A stretch of 21,502 bases of DNA from an uncultured Phycisphaerales bacterium (GTDB lineage Bacteria > Planctomycetota > Phycisphaerae > WQYP01). Below the pieces are notes generated by a model. It saw nothing but the letters and a program-made list of their open reading frames with translations. It was not told the origin of the DNA and did no database searches. Each line of letters opens with the position of its first letter. The first letter of the stretch is position 1. The DNA lies in contig CALCHA010000125.1 in NCBI GenBank assembly GCA_937901265.1, forward strand, positions 1 to 21,502, in the 5' to 3' direction. The position numbers and the translations under genes are program-made. Shown here piece after piece: positions 1 to 6,612 of this stretch.

Positions 1-2
1 GG

Positions 3-803
3 GCGCTGTCGAAGCTCTGCGAGCGATTTGTGAACATCGTGAAGGCTCGCGGTCCAGGATCTTTAATGCTGCTGGTCAGCCCGATGCTCTCGTGCGAGGA
101 TGCCTATCTGCTCGGCCACACACTCCGCAGCTTCGATCCCGCCGCGGTGCTGGGCGTCGGCCCTATTCCGATGCGGGGGCAGGACAAAACCATTCCCGGC
201 GAGTACACGATTTTTGCTGAGAAATGCCCGAACAGTCGCGGCGTGCGGAAGGCCCTGGAACTTGTCGCGGGCTCCACAGCATCAGCGTCGTCACCTCACG
301 CAGATTCATCCGGCAACGCGCCGGAAGTCTCGGCGCCGGGACATGTATTCAGTTACGCCGAATGTCTCAGCATGCTCGCTGATGCGCATAGCAAGTGCGG
401 CAGCCTCGTGGTCACCGGCAATTATCCTGACCCGTGGATGAGCGACGAGTTGCAGCGTGCGTTTGACGACAAGTTTGTCGTGGCAATCGATGCCCTGTCC
501 AATGGAGTGACTGCGAAGGCAGATGTTGCACTGCCCGCGACACCATGGGCCGAAAAGAGCGGCACATTTCTGAGCGCCAGGAACCATCTGCAACATTTCG
601 AACGCGCCATCTTGCCATTCAGAGAAGCCCGGAGCGAAGGACAAATTGCCGGCGATCTCCTTGCCGCACTCGAGCACCAGAGCGCAGCGTCGTTTGATGC
701 CGTCGCCGTGCGCAGGCAGATGGGCGGGATATTTGTGTCAGACGTACGTTATGCCGACGAACGACGCCCAACGGGCAGCGTGATGCAATTCACGGAGCTT
801 TAG
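3..803 (+). CDS. NuoG-like molybdopterin oxidoreductase subunit, C-terminal part (5' end outside window)
   Basis: The frame is open from the first bases of the window, so only about the last 266 residues are seen; the GTG at position 30 is probably internal. The visible part resembles the C-terminal third of NADH-quinone oxidoreductase subunit G and related molybdopterin-fold proteins. The key stretch is ADVALPATPWAEKSGTF, matching the family pattern of a putative carrier asking for 'ADVVLPA..faEk.GTf.n' followed by an R/H-rich segment and a Gly/Ala-rich end. In complex I this subunit carries iron-sulphur clusters in its N-terminal part, which is not visible here, and passes electrons from NADH toward quinone. 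The C-terminal domain seen here is a degenerate molybdopterin-binding fold. It ends at a TAG and converges on the nos operon. A formate dehydrogenase-like subunit cannot be excluded without the N-terminus. Confidence 0.7.
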   Translation, partial: ALSKLCERFVNIVKARGPGSLMLLVSPMLSCEDAYLLGHTLRSFDPAAVLGVGPIPMRGQDKTIPGEYTIFAEKCPNSRGVRKALELVAGSTASASSPHADSSGNAPEVSAPGHVFSYAECLSMLADAHSKCGSLVVTGNYPDPWMSDELQRAFDDKFVVAIDALSNGVTAKADVALPATPWAEKSGTFLSARNHLQHFERAILPFREARSEGQIAGDLLAALEHQSAASFDAVAVRRQMGGIFVSDVRYADERRPTGSVMQFTEL

Positions 804-843
804 GCGTTAAACGCTGCGAGAGCCATCGGGCGTCGCGTTGGAG

Positions 844-863
844 AAGCCGCCTGCGGGTGGCTT
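844..863. terminator. Possible bidirectional hairpin between convergent genes
   Basis: The 132-base gap between the NuoG-like gene and the end of the nos operon holds an inverted repeat: AAGCCGCC, loop TGCG, GGTGGCTT. This gives an 8-bp stem with one G-U wobble. There is no real T-run on either side, so a rho-independent terminator is only a possibility. The rest of the gap shows only smaller 5-bp stems and no gene. Confidence 0.3.
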
Positions 864-935
864 GTGGACAGGCCACAGCGGCCTCACGGGTGAGTCTCCA
901 TGGCCCGGTGTCCCACCGCTGTCGCGAACGTCGGT

Positions 936-2114
936 CTATTTCAGCAGATAGATCAAGGGAAACAGGAAGATCCAGATGATATCGACAAGATGCCAGTAGA
1001 GTCCCCCCAGATCCACGGGGGTGGAGTAGTTGGAACTGATGCTGCCGCGCCAAGTTCCGATGAGAAGCCATGTAATGATCCCAAGGCCGATGATCACGTG
1101 GATCCCATGCAACCCGGTCAGGAGGAAATAGATGCTGAAGAAAAGCTGTTCGTTGTGTGGGGGGTTAAACTCATCGAGGCTTGTGGGCGGGTGCCGTAGC
1201 GCTGGCTGAGCGAAGCCCTCCGGGCCCACAGCTGCTGGAGCGATGAAACTTTTGGGGAGGACCCCCACCGCGACTTGCTCCGCGGCACCGGGGTGTTCCT
1301 TCTCATCCTTCTGCAGGGTACGGATGTAGGCAACGGCGTCGGCGAGGTTGCGGTCATTCAAGGAGGGATTTCCACCTTTGGGAGGCATCGTCAGCTTCAG
1401 GACGGTCTCGGGATCGGTCGGCAAGCGGCCCGATTTGATGAATGCGAGAAGAGCCTCATCCGTCTTGCCGGCGACGAACTTGCTGGTACGGAGGTTGGCG
1501 CCGAGGTTGGTGAGGCCCGCACCGTTGAGGCCGTGACAGCTGTAGCAGGTGCTGTCGAACGCAATTTTTCCGCGGGTCGCGTCTGCGGGAAACAGGGGGA
1601 TGACGGTTTCGATCGTTGGCGGCTGGACCATCTTGCGAAGTTGAGCGCGCGAGACGCCGAAGCGGGTCGCCACATAGCGCATGTTCGGCTTAAAGGCGGC
1701 GCCCGGCACGAGGCCATAATGGATCTTGTCGGTGTACTCAATGGCCTTGATACCGAGGAAACCCAGCCCACAGACGATCGTGGAAATCATCAGAACAATG
1801 GCCAGGCGGCGTTGATCAAGTTGCACGGCCCGCACGGCCCACGCCATGGTAAAGCTGCTGGTAATCAGCACGATGGTGTTGATCGCGCCCAGCGGAATGT
1901 CGAGGATGTGATGACCCCACGCAAAGATGTCGGGCTTTGTCATCTTGAAGACTGCGTAGGCACACATCAGGCCGGAAAACAGCATTATTTCGGTGGTGAG
2001 GAAGATCCACATGCCCAGCTTGGAAGCATCCTGTTGTTGCTCCGAGGTGTCGTATTGGTGGGCGAGATGCGTGGATTCACGGTCAACCACCGTGGGGGAT
2101 TCAAGGAGGGACAT
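936..2114 (-). CDS. Haem-copper oxidase subunit III-like protein with an inserted cytochrome c domain
   Basis: The 392-residue protein has a split COX3 fold. Predicted helices lie near residues 35-57, 75-97 and 103-123, then at 325-352 (with the COX3-like TGLHGIHVIIGL) and 370-391 (with YWHLVDIIWIFLF). Between the third and fourth helices sits a domain of about 150 residues carrying one haem c site, C190-Y-S-C193-H194, and a likely axial methionine M243 in LTMPPKGG. If the helices correspond to III-VII of classical COX3, the inserted loop faces the periplasm, where haem c is attached. The ATG has a Shine-Dalgarno AGGTGA (2121-2126) that overlaps the nosL stop, so it is the last gene of the nos operon. 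No coxA or coxB is adjacent. It may be related to NorE-type orphan COX3 proteins. A role in passing electrons to NosZ is inference. Confidence 0.85.
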   Translation of the reverse strand: MSLLESPTVVDRESTHLAHQYDTSEQQQDASKLGMWIFLTTEIMLFSGLMCAYAVFKMTKPDIFAWGHHILDIPLGAINTIVLITSSFTMAWAVRAVQLDQRRLAIVLMISTIVCGLGFLGIKAIEYTDKIHYGLVPGAAFKPNMRYVATRFGVSRAQLRKMVQPPTIETVIPLFPADATRGKIAFDSTCYSCHGLNGAGLTNLGANLRTSKFVAGKTDEALLAFIKSGRLPTDPETVLKLTMPPKGGNPSLNDRNLADAVAYIRTLQKDEKEHPGAAEQVAVGVLPKSFIAPAAVGPEGFAQPALRHPPTSLDEFNPPHNEQLFFSIYFLLTGLHGIHVIIGLGIITWLLIGTWRGSISSNYSTPVDLGGLYWHLVDIIWIFLFPLIYLLK

Positions 2115-2120
2115 GGAAGG

Positions 2121-2612
2121 TCACCTTTTTGAAGAAGTCGAGGCGGGTCGTTCGGCGTCAGGAGGCGTGAGCAATTCGGAATAGGTCTGTGGATGCTGGG
2201 CGGCATCGCGCAAGGCCACCTGGGCCAGGGCGCGCTGGCGGAAGGCGATCAGGCCCGAGGCCATCGGTGTGGCGATGCTGTCGGACTTGATGAGGAAGGC
2301 GCTCTCCGCGTTGATCCACGCGCCAGAGGCATAGTCATGCACGTACCGTTGCCGCTTGGGGTTGACCTCATGCTCCTTCTGGTACGCGAGCATGCATCCG
2401 ATATCGTCGAAGATGAGAGCCGGCCCCGCCCCATCGTCCGTTTCGGCAATGGCGGCGGCGAAGTGCTCGTCGGAGATGATCATTCCACAATCTGCGCAAA
2501 CGTCCTGCCCGTAAAGTATGTTCGGCGGCCCAGAACTGTTGGTCTTGCAGGCCCCAAGGGCCAGCGCGATGATTGCGGTCAGGGCTGCGTGAGGCATGAG
2601 GCGCGGCGTCAT
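2121..2612 (-). CDS. nosL: NosL copper-chaperone lipoprotein
   Basis: The 163-residue protein starts with a short basic stretch, a hydrophobic segment and the lipobox LGAC (C22), so it should be a membrane-anchored lipoprotein. The mature part has the NosL copper-site motif C39-A-D-C42-G-M44, followed by the family-like FDDIGCMLAY near residues 68-77. NosL proteins bind Cu(I) and supply copper for the CuZ site of nitrous oxide reductase. The start ATG overlaps the nosY stop by four bases (ATGA), which suggests coupled translation. The stop lies 6 bases before the next ATG. The C-terminus from about residue 148 is a polar tail without recognisable features. Confidence 0.93.
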   Translation of the reverse strand: MTPRLMPHAALTAIIALALGACKTNSSGPPNILYGQDVCADCGMIISDEHFAAAIAETDDGAGPALIFDDIGCMLAYQKEHEVNPKRQRYVHDYASGAWINAESAFLIKSDSIATPMASGLIAFRQRALAQVALRDAAQHPQTYSELLTPPDAERPASTSSKR

Positions 2613-3439
2613 GCTTCACCCGTTCCTGAAAGGCATGCCTGGGCCGCAACGAGGGGGCCGATGATCCAGGCAAGGAGGGCGCCGACGAAGATCCAGGGCA
2701 GCCACGTGCCGTAGGTTTGAGTGGCGAACAGTCCGGCTGGCCCGAGCACGTCAAGGCTGGAGTGGATGCTGCCGAGAACGGAAAGCTTGAACGCTTCAAG
2801 CGGATTGGCAGTGGTCAGGTAGAAGAGCGTTTCCACTCGGACGTGAAAGGCCATCACCGCGCTCATGAGGCCAAGATCGCTTACCAGGACCAGCAGCAGC
2901 CAGAGGAACACAGCGATGCCGGTCGCCACGGACGTGCGGCGCGAGATCGCAGAGATGAACAGCCCAAGGGCGATCATGGCCGCGGCGAGCAGGGCGGTAA
3001 AACCAGCGAGGCGGACAAATCCCCAGATGGCCTCCGCGCTTCCCTGGCCGACAATCATTACGGCGCTGGCAGCAAACCCCAGCAGCAGCGCGAGGGCGGT
3101 TGCGGCCCAAAGCCCAAGGAATTTGCCCAGCAGAATTTCCGAGCGGTACACCGGTTGAGAAAGGAGATAGGCAAGCGTTCCACGTTCCCGCTCGCCGGCG
3201 ATTGAGCCGGCGCCGGTGGTCAGGCCCATCAGCGGCACGATCATCAGGATCAAATTGACCATGCCCGCGGTCGTGCGGCCAAAGCCCGAGACGCCGGAGA
3301 TCTGGGTGTCCGCCATCGACACCCTTGCGAGGAGCGGCGTGAGCAACGTGAAGGAGATTGTGTAGAGCAGGAACCATCGGTTCTTAAGTGAGTCACGAAG
3401 CTCCTTGCGGGCAATCAGCAGGATATTATGCATTTCCAT
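2609..3439 (-). CDS. nosY: NosY ABC-2 type permease for NosZ maturation
   Basis: This 276-residue integral membrane protein has about six hydrophobic helices. It contains the ABC-2 permease stretch GSIAGERERGTLAYLLSQP followed by a second helix block, as in NosY proteins. NosY pairs with the NosF ATPase and periplasmic NosD to form the complex needed for assembly of the copper-sulphide centre of NosZ. I chose the ATG at 3437-3439 (MEMHNILL) because GGAG lies 6 bases upstream. The open frame continues 20 codons further upstream (to 3499) but that stretch overlaps nosDF and has no matching ribosome site. The gene overlaps the end of nosDF by 14 bases and the start of nosL by 4. Confidence 0.92.
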   Translation of the reverse strand: MEMHNILLIARKELRDSLKNRWFLLYTISFTLLTPLLARVSMADTQISGVSGFGRTTAGMVNLILMIVPLMGLTTGAGSIAGERERGTLAYLLSQPVYRSEILLGKFLGLWAATALALLLGFAASAVMIVGQGSAEAIWGFVRLAGFTALLAAAMIALGLFISAISRRTSVATGIAVFLWLLLVLVSDLGLMSAVMAFHVRVETLFYLTTANPLEAFKLSVLGSIHSSLDVLGPAGLFATQTYGTWLPWIFVGALLAWIIGPLVAAQACLSGTGEA

Positions 3440-5852
3440 GGCTTGCTCCCGGATGCGCGGTGTCAGCAACGACGACGCGATCCATCTCTTGAACTTCAAA
3501 ATCGCGGACCATCAGGCCGTGGCGATGCAATTCTCCAAGCGGCTGACCTTTCTGCAGCGGATCAACCTCCACGAACACCCCGTGGCCATTGCGCGAGGTG
3601 GAATATCCGGCCGCGGTGAGGACGCGCATGGCGGGGTCGATGAATTCCTCAGCAAGCATCACTTTCAATCGGACATACAGACCAAGGGCAACGGTGAGTT
3701 CGCCAGCGGTGCAAATCTGCGCCAGCCGCCCGTTCTCCAGAATCAGCACGCGATCGGCGAGGGCCTCCACTTCTTCGAGGCGATGGCTGATGAAGAGAAT
3801 TGTTTTTCCCATATGCTTCTGGGTATTGAGCAACTGCACGAATGTGCGGCGTGATTGCGCGTCCAGGCTTGAGGTCAGCTCGTCAAGGACCAGCAAGGGC
3901 GGGTCCGCGAGAAGCGCTACCGCCAGTGCGAGGCGTTGTTTCATGCCGCCCGAGAGTTCGCTGACGCGCTTGCCGCCGTGCGCCTGGAGCCCGACCTCGG
4001 CCAGCACTTCGCCGATGCGTGACAGGGGCGCACGCTTCAGAGACGCGAAGAAGCGCAGGACCGCCATAGCGCTGAGGTCGTCATAGAGGTTCAACTCCTG
4101 CGGCACGTAACCGATGGCGCGTCGAATGGCTTTGCTGTTGCGACGCTGGTTGTGGCCGCAGACGTCGATATCGCCTTTGCCCTTAAGCAATCCGAGGATG
4201 CACTTAATGGCGGTGGTTTTCCCGGCACCATTCGCCCCCCAGATCGCCAGGGCTTCGCCACGGCGAAGGTCAAATGACACATCGTCCAAAGCGCGGAAGG
4301 CGCGAAATGATTTTGATAGATTTCGGACGCTTAAGACGATCGGTGGAATTTGTGCGATTTCCGCGGGTTTTTGTTCTGGTGCAAGAGGCTCCGTCAGAGA
4401 CTTGCCAACAGGGGCGGTCATGCATTCCCCAGGCACTGCAGCCGGCGTGCAACCCGGTGTGTCTGAAGAGGGCAGTTGCCTGCGCCGCCGCCCCACCATC
4501 AGCAGGCCGGAAGTGAGTGCGGCGGCAGGCAGCAGTGACCACCACGAAAAGGCGTGATCCGAAGTCTGACCGGCCATTGTCACAGCCTCCATAAGCGGGT
4601 GTTCGTCGACGAACTTGGTCCGGGGTGTGAACGCCGGGAAGGCCCGCGAAGCCAACTCCACGGCCTGCTGCGCGGGAGAGAACATAAACATGCGCAGGCG
4701 CGGTTCGCGGTCCATGAGATTTTCAAAGAGACTCTGCGAACGGTAGGGCTGGGAACCCACGCCGTGGCCCGCGATGTCGTAACCGCGGTAGTCGCTCCAG
4801 AAATTCCCGCGTCCGTCGGCAGAAAAATGGTCATCCTGCAGTTCTCCTGAACCGAGGATGGCCACCTGCTCGAAGTTGTCGATGAAATTGTTTTCCGTGA
4901 ACGTATTGCGCCGGACATTCGGCAGGAGCGCGACGCCGATATCGTTGACGATGAAGGCGTTGTGGCTCCAGATGTGGTGGAGATCCACCCGGGCCGGTGA
5001 ATTGTCGATGTAGATTCCGATGCGGTTGCCCGCAAAGATATTTTCCGTGGCCTGGATTCCGTCAACTTCCTTTACACCGATACCATACCCGCTGGGCCCG
5101 CGATTGCGGATGAAGCGGTTGCCGATGAGGGTGAGGTTGTGGCTGTACATCATGTAGGTGCCGACGGAATTTCCTTCGGTGTGGTTGCCTTCCAGCAGGA
5201 CGTTGTCACTGAACATGAAATGCAGACCGTAGCGGCTGCCGGTAACCGTGTTGTTTCTGACCTTCTGGCCATTGGAGAACCACATGATGACATCGCGGGT
5301 GTCGCGGATCCGATTATTTTCAATAAGGCAATCCGCGCTTTCAAAGATGCGAAGACCATCGCCGCGGCGCGGGAGAGGAAGCTTTTTCCCCCCAATGGTG
5401 TTCCCTTGGATAATGCCGTTGGGGGCATAACGGAGATAGATGCCGAAGAGCACGTCCTCAAGGGTGTTGTTTTCCAGGGTGACATGATCGCCGGCCACGG
5501 AAATGCCGGCATTCTCGTGGTCCAGGCTGTCGCCGCTGGCGCGGATAGTGAATCCTCGGAAGGTCACGTGCGGCGCCTTGATAATCACCACATCACCGTT
5601 GCCGCGACCGGTGATGATGGCCTGTCCATCGGCGATGAGCGTGACACTTTTGTCGATGGTCAGTGGCCCGTGATAGGTACCAGCCGGAACGTGAAGCGTT
5701 TCGCCAATAGAGGCCCCGGCGATGGCTGCCGACAGATCAAACGGCGCATTCTCCCGGTTCTGGGCATGGAGTGTGCCGGGCAGCGCTAACAAGAGGATGA
5801 AGCCTGCGAGAAGGGTCCGCGGCCGAAGGAGAGCTCGAGCGTTGGTTATCAT
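3426..5852 (-). CDS. nosDF: NosD-NosF fusion: periplasmic beta-helix protein joined to ABC ATPase
   Basis: The 808-residue protein joins two normally separate Nos proteins. Residues 1-30 look like a signal peptide or anchor (cleavage after LHA). Residues about 35-415 are a right-handed beta-helix of NosD/CASH type with many N-N-x-I/F repeat turns. A hydrophobic segment at about 436-454 is followed by RRRR, giving an inside orientation for what follows. After a proline-rich linker, residues 505-730 are a complete ABC ATPase: Walker A GANGAGKT (539-546), Q-loop Q585, signature LSGGM (633-637), Walker B LLVLDE (653-658) and switch H690. The tail of about 75 residues resembles the NosF C-terminal region. 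AAGGG lies 6 bases before the ATG, and the gap to the previous gene is 3 bases. There is no stop codon or frameshift between the two halves. Confidence 0.93.
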   Translation of the reverse strand: MITNARALLRPRTLLAGFILLLALPGTLHAQNRENAPFDLSAAIAGASIGETLHVPAGTYHGPLTIDKSVTLIADGQAIITGRGNGDVVIIKAPHVTFRGFTIRASGDSLDHENAGISVAGDHVTLENNTLEDVLFGIYLRYAPNGIIQGNTIGGKKLPLPRRGDGLRIFESADCLIENNRIRDTRDVIMWFSNGQKVRNNTVTGSRYGLHFMFSDNVLLEGNHTEGNSVGTYMMYSHNLTLIGNRFIRNRGPSGYGIGVKEVDGIQATENIFAGNRIGIYIDNSPARVDLHHIWSHNAFIVNDIGVALLPNVRRNTFTENNFIDNFEQVAILGSGELQDDHFSADGRGNFWSDYRGYDIAGHGVGSQPYRSQSLFENLMDREPRLRMFMFSPAQQAVELASRAFPAFTPRTKFVDEHPLMEAVTMAGQTSDHAFSWWSLLPAAALTSGLLMVGRRRRQLPSSDTPGCTPAAVPGECMTAPVGKSLTEPLAPEQKPAEIAQIPPIVLSVRNLSKSFRAFRALDDVSFDLRRGEALAIWGANGAGKTTAIKCILGLLKGKGDIDVCGHNQRRNSKAIRRAIGYVPQELNLYDDLSAMAVLRFFASLKRAPLSRIGEVLAEVGLQAHGGKRVSELSGGMKQRLALAVALLADPPLLVLDELTSSLDAQSRRTFVQLLNTQKHMGKTILFISHRLEEVEALADRVLILENGRLAQICTAGELTVALGLYVRLKVMLAEEFIDPAMRVLTAAGYSTSRNGHGVFVEVDPLQKGQPLGELHRHGLMVRDFEVQEMDRVVVADTAHPGASHGNA

Positions 5853-5855
5853 ATA

Positions 5856-6533
5856 TTACCCTTCGCTCTTTCCCGCGGCCTGCTTGCGGGCGTCGAACAG
5901 CGGCTTGTACGCGCGGCGATGGAAAAACAGGGCCACAATAAGAACGACCGACGCGCAAGCCGCAAGATGCAGGCCCATTTGCGCGCTGGCGATGGTCTTG
6001 AACTGGCCCACCTTTCCCGGTCCCAAGACCACCGGCGTGAAAGGTTTAATGGCGCTCGAAAGCGCGGCATGCTTGTCAAGATGATTTCCAAAGTGATAGA
6101 GCCAGAACTGAAGATCCGCCAGAAATAGCAGCGGAAAGATCAGGGCGGGAAGCGCCAGGAGCGCCGCCCAACGGGTGTGTACGAGGATGGCTGCACCCAG
6201 CAGACAAGCCAGTACGATAATCATGCCAATGGCCGTTGAACGTTCGAACTGGCCGCCCTTTTCAAGGGGGGCCATGCCGATGTAATGATTCAACCCGTCG
6301 ATTTCCTGCACGTCCCCGGTGAGATGCGTGAGATAGGCCGTGACGGTCAATCCCTTGGGATATTGCGGTGCAAAGAGGGTCATCGACCAGTAGGGCTTCG
6401 TGCAGGAGACAAGGAGGAGGACCCCGGCAAGAACGAGCAACAGAGTGGGCAGAAGGTATCTGAATTTGGCGCGGTGCAATTCCGACCATTCGACGCGCGG
6501 TCCTAGAAACCAGGTCTTGATGTAGGTAACCAT
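5856..6533 (-). CDS. Conserved nos-operon membrane protein with LNHYIGM motif
   Basis: This 225-residue protein has four predicted helices, near residues 26-45, 101-120, 124-146 and 184-205. A hydrophilic section between the first two carries the motif LNHYIGM (81-87). I recall similar motif-bearing membrane proteins next to nosZ in other clade II nos clusters, but no function is established from sequence here, and equivalence to the proteins called NosB is uncertain. The start is the ATG at 6531-6533 because GGAGGA (6538-6543 on the plus strand as TCCTCC) lies 4 bases upstream. The open frame runs further up into nosZ without meaning. It sits between nosZ and nosDF, ending 3 bases before nosDF, so it is probably part of NosZ maturation or electron supply. 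Confidence 0.8.
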   Translation of the reverse strand: MVTYIKTWFLGPRVEWSELHRAKFRYLLPTLLLVLAGVLLLVSCTKPYWSMTLFAPQYPKGLTVTAYLTHLTGDVQEIDGLNHYIGMAPLEKGGQFERSTAIGMIIVLACLLGAAILVHTRWAALLALPALIFPLLFLADLQFWLYHFGNHLDKHAALSSAIKPFTPVVLGPGKVGQFKTIASAQMGLHLAACASVVLIVALFFHRRAYKPLFDARKQAAGKSEG

Positions 6534-6537
6534 TTGG

Positions 6538-6543
6538 TCCTCC
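6538..6543 (-). promoter_or_regulatory. Ribosome binding site deciding the start of the LNHYIGM protein
   Basis: GGAGGA on the minus strand lies four bases before the ATG at 6533. It is one of the strongest Shine-Dalgarno matches in the window, and it rejects the longer open frame that would begin inside nosZ at 6740. Confidence 0.7.
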
Positions 6544-6571
6544 AGGAAAATGTTGCCGTGAAGGCTGGTTT

Positions 6572-6605
6572 GGCGAACCCCACCCCAGATCGAGTGGGGC
6601 TCGCC
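6572..6605 (-). promoter_or_regulatory. Intercistronic hairpin just after nosZ
   Basis: GGCGAACCCCAC (6572-6583) and GTGGGGCTCGCC (6594-6605) form a 12-bp stem with one wobble pair and a 10-base loop, beginning 8 bases beyond the nosZ stop. There is no T-run after it on the minus strand. It is therefore more likely a transcript-processing or 3'-end stabilising structure, or a partial attenuator, than a full terminator, since the operon continues. Confidence 0.6.
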
Positions 6606-6612
6606 TCGCCAA

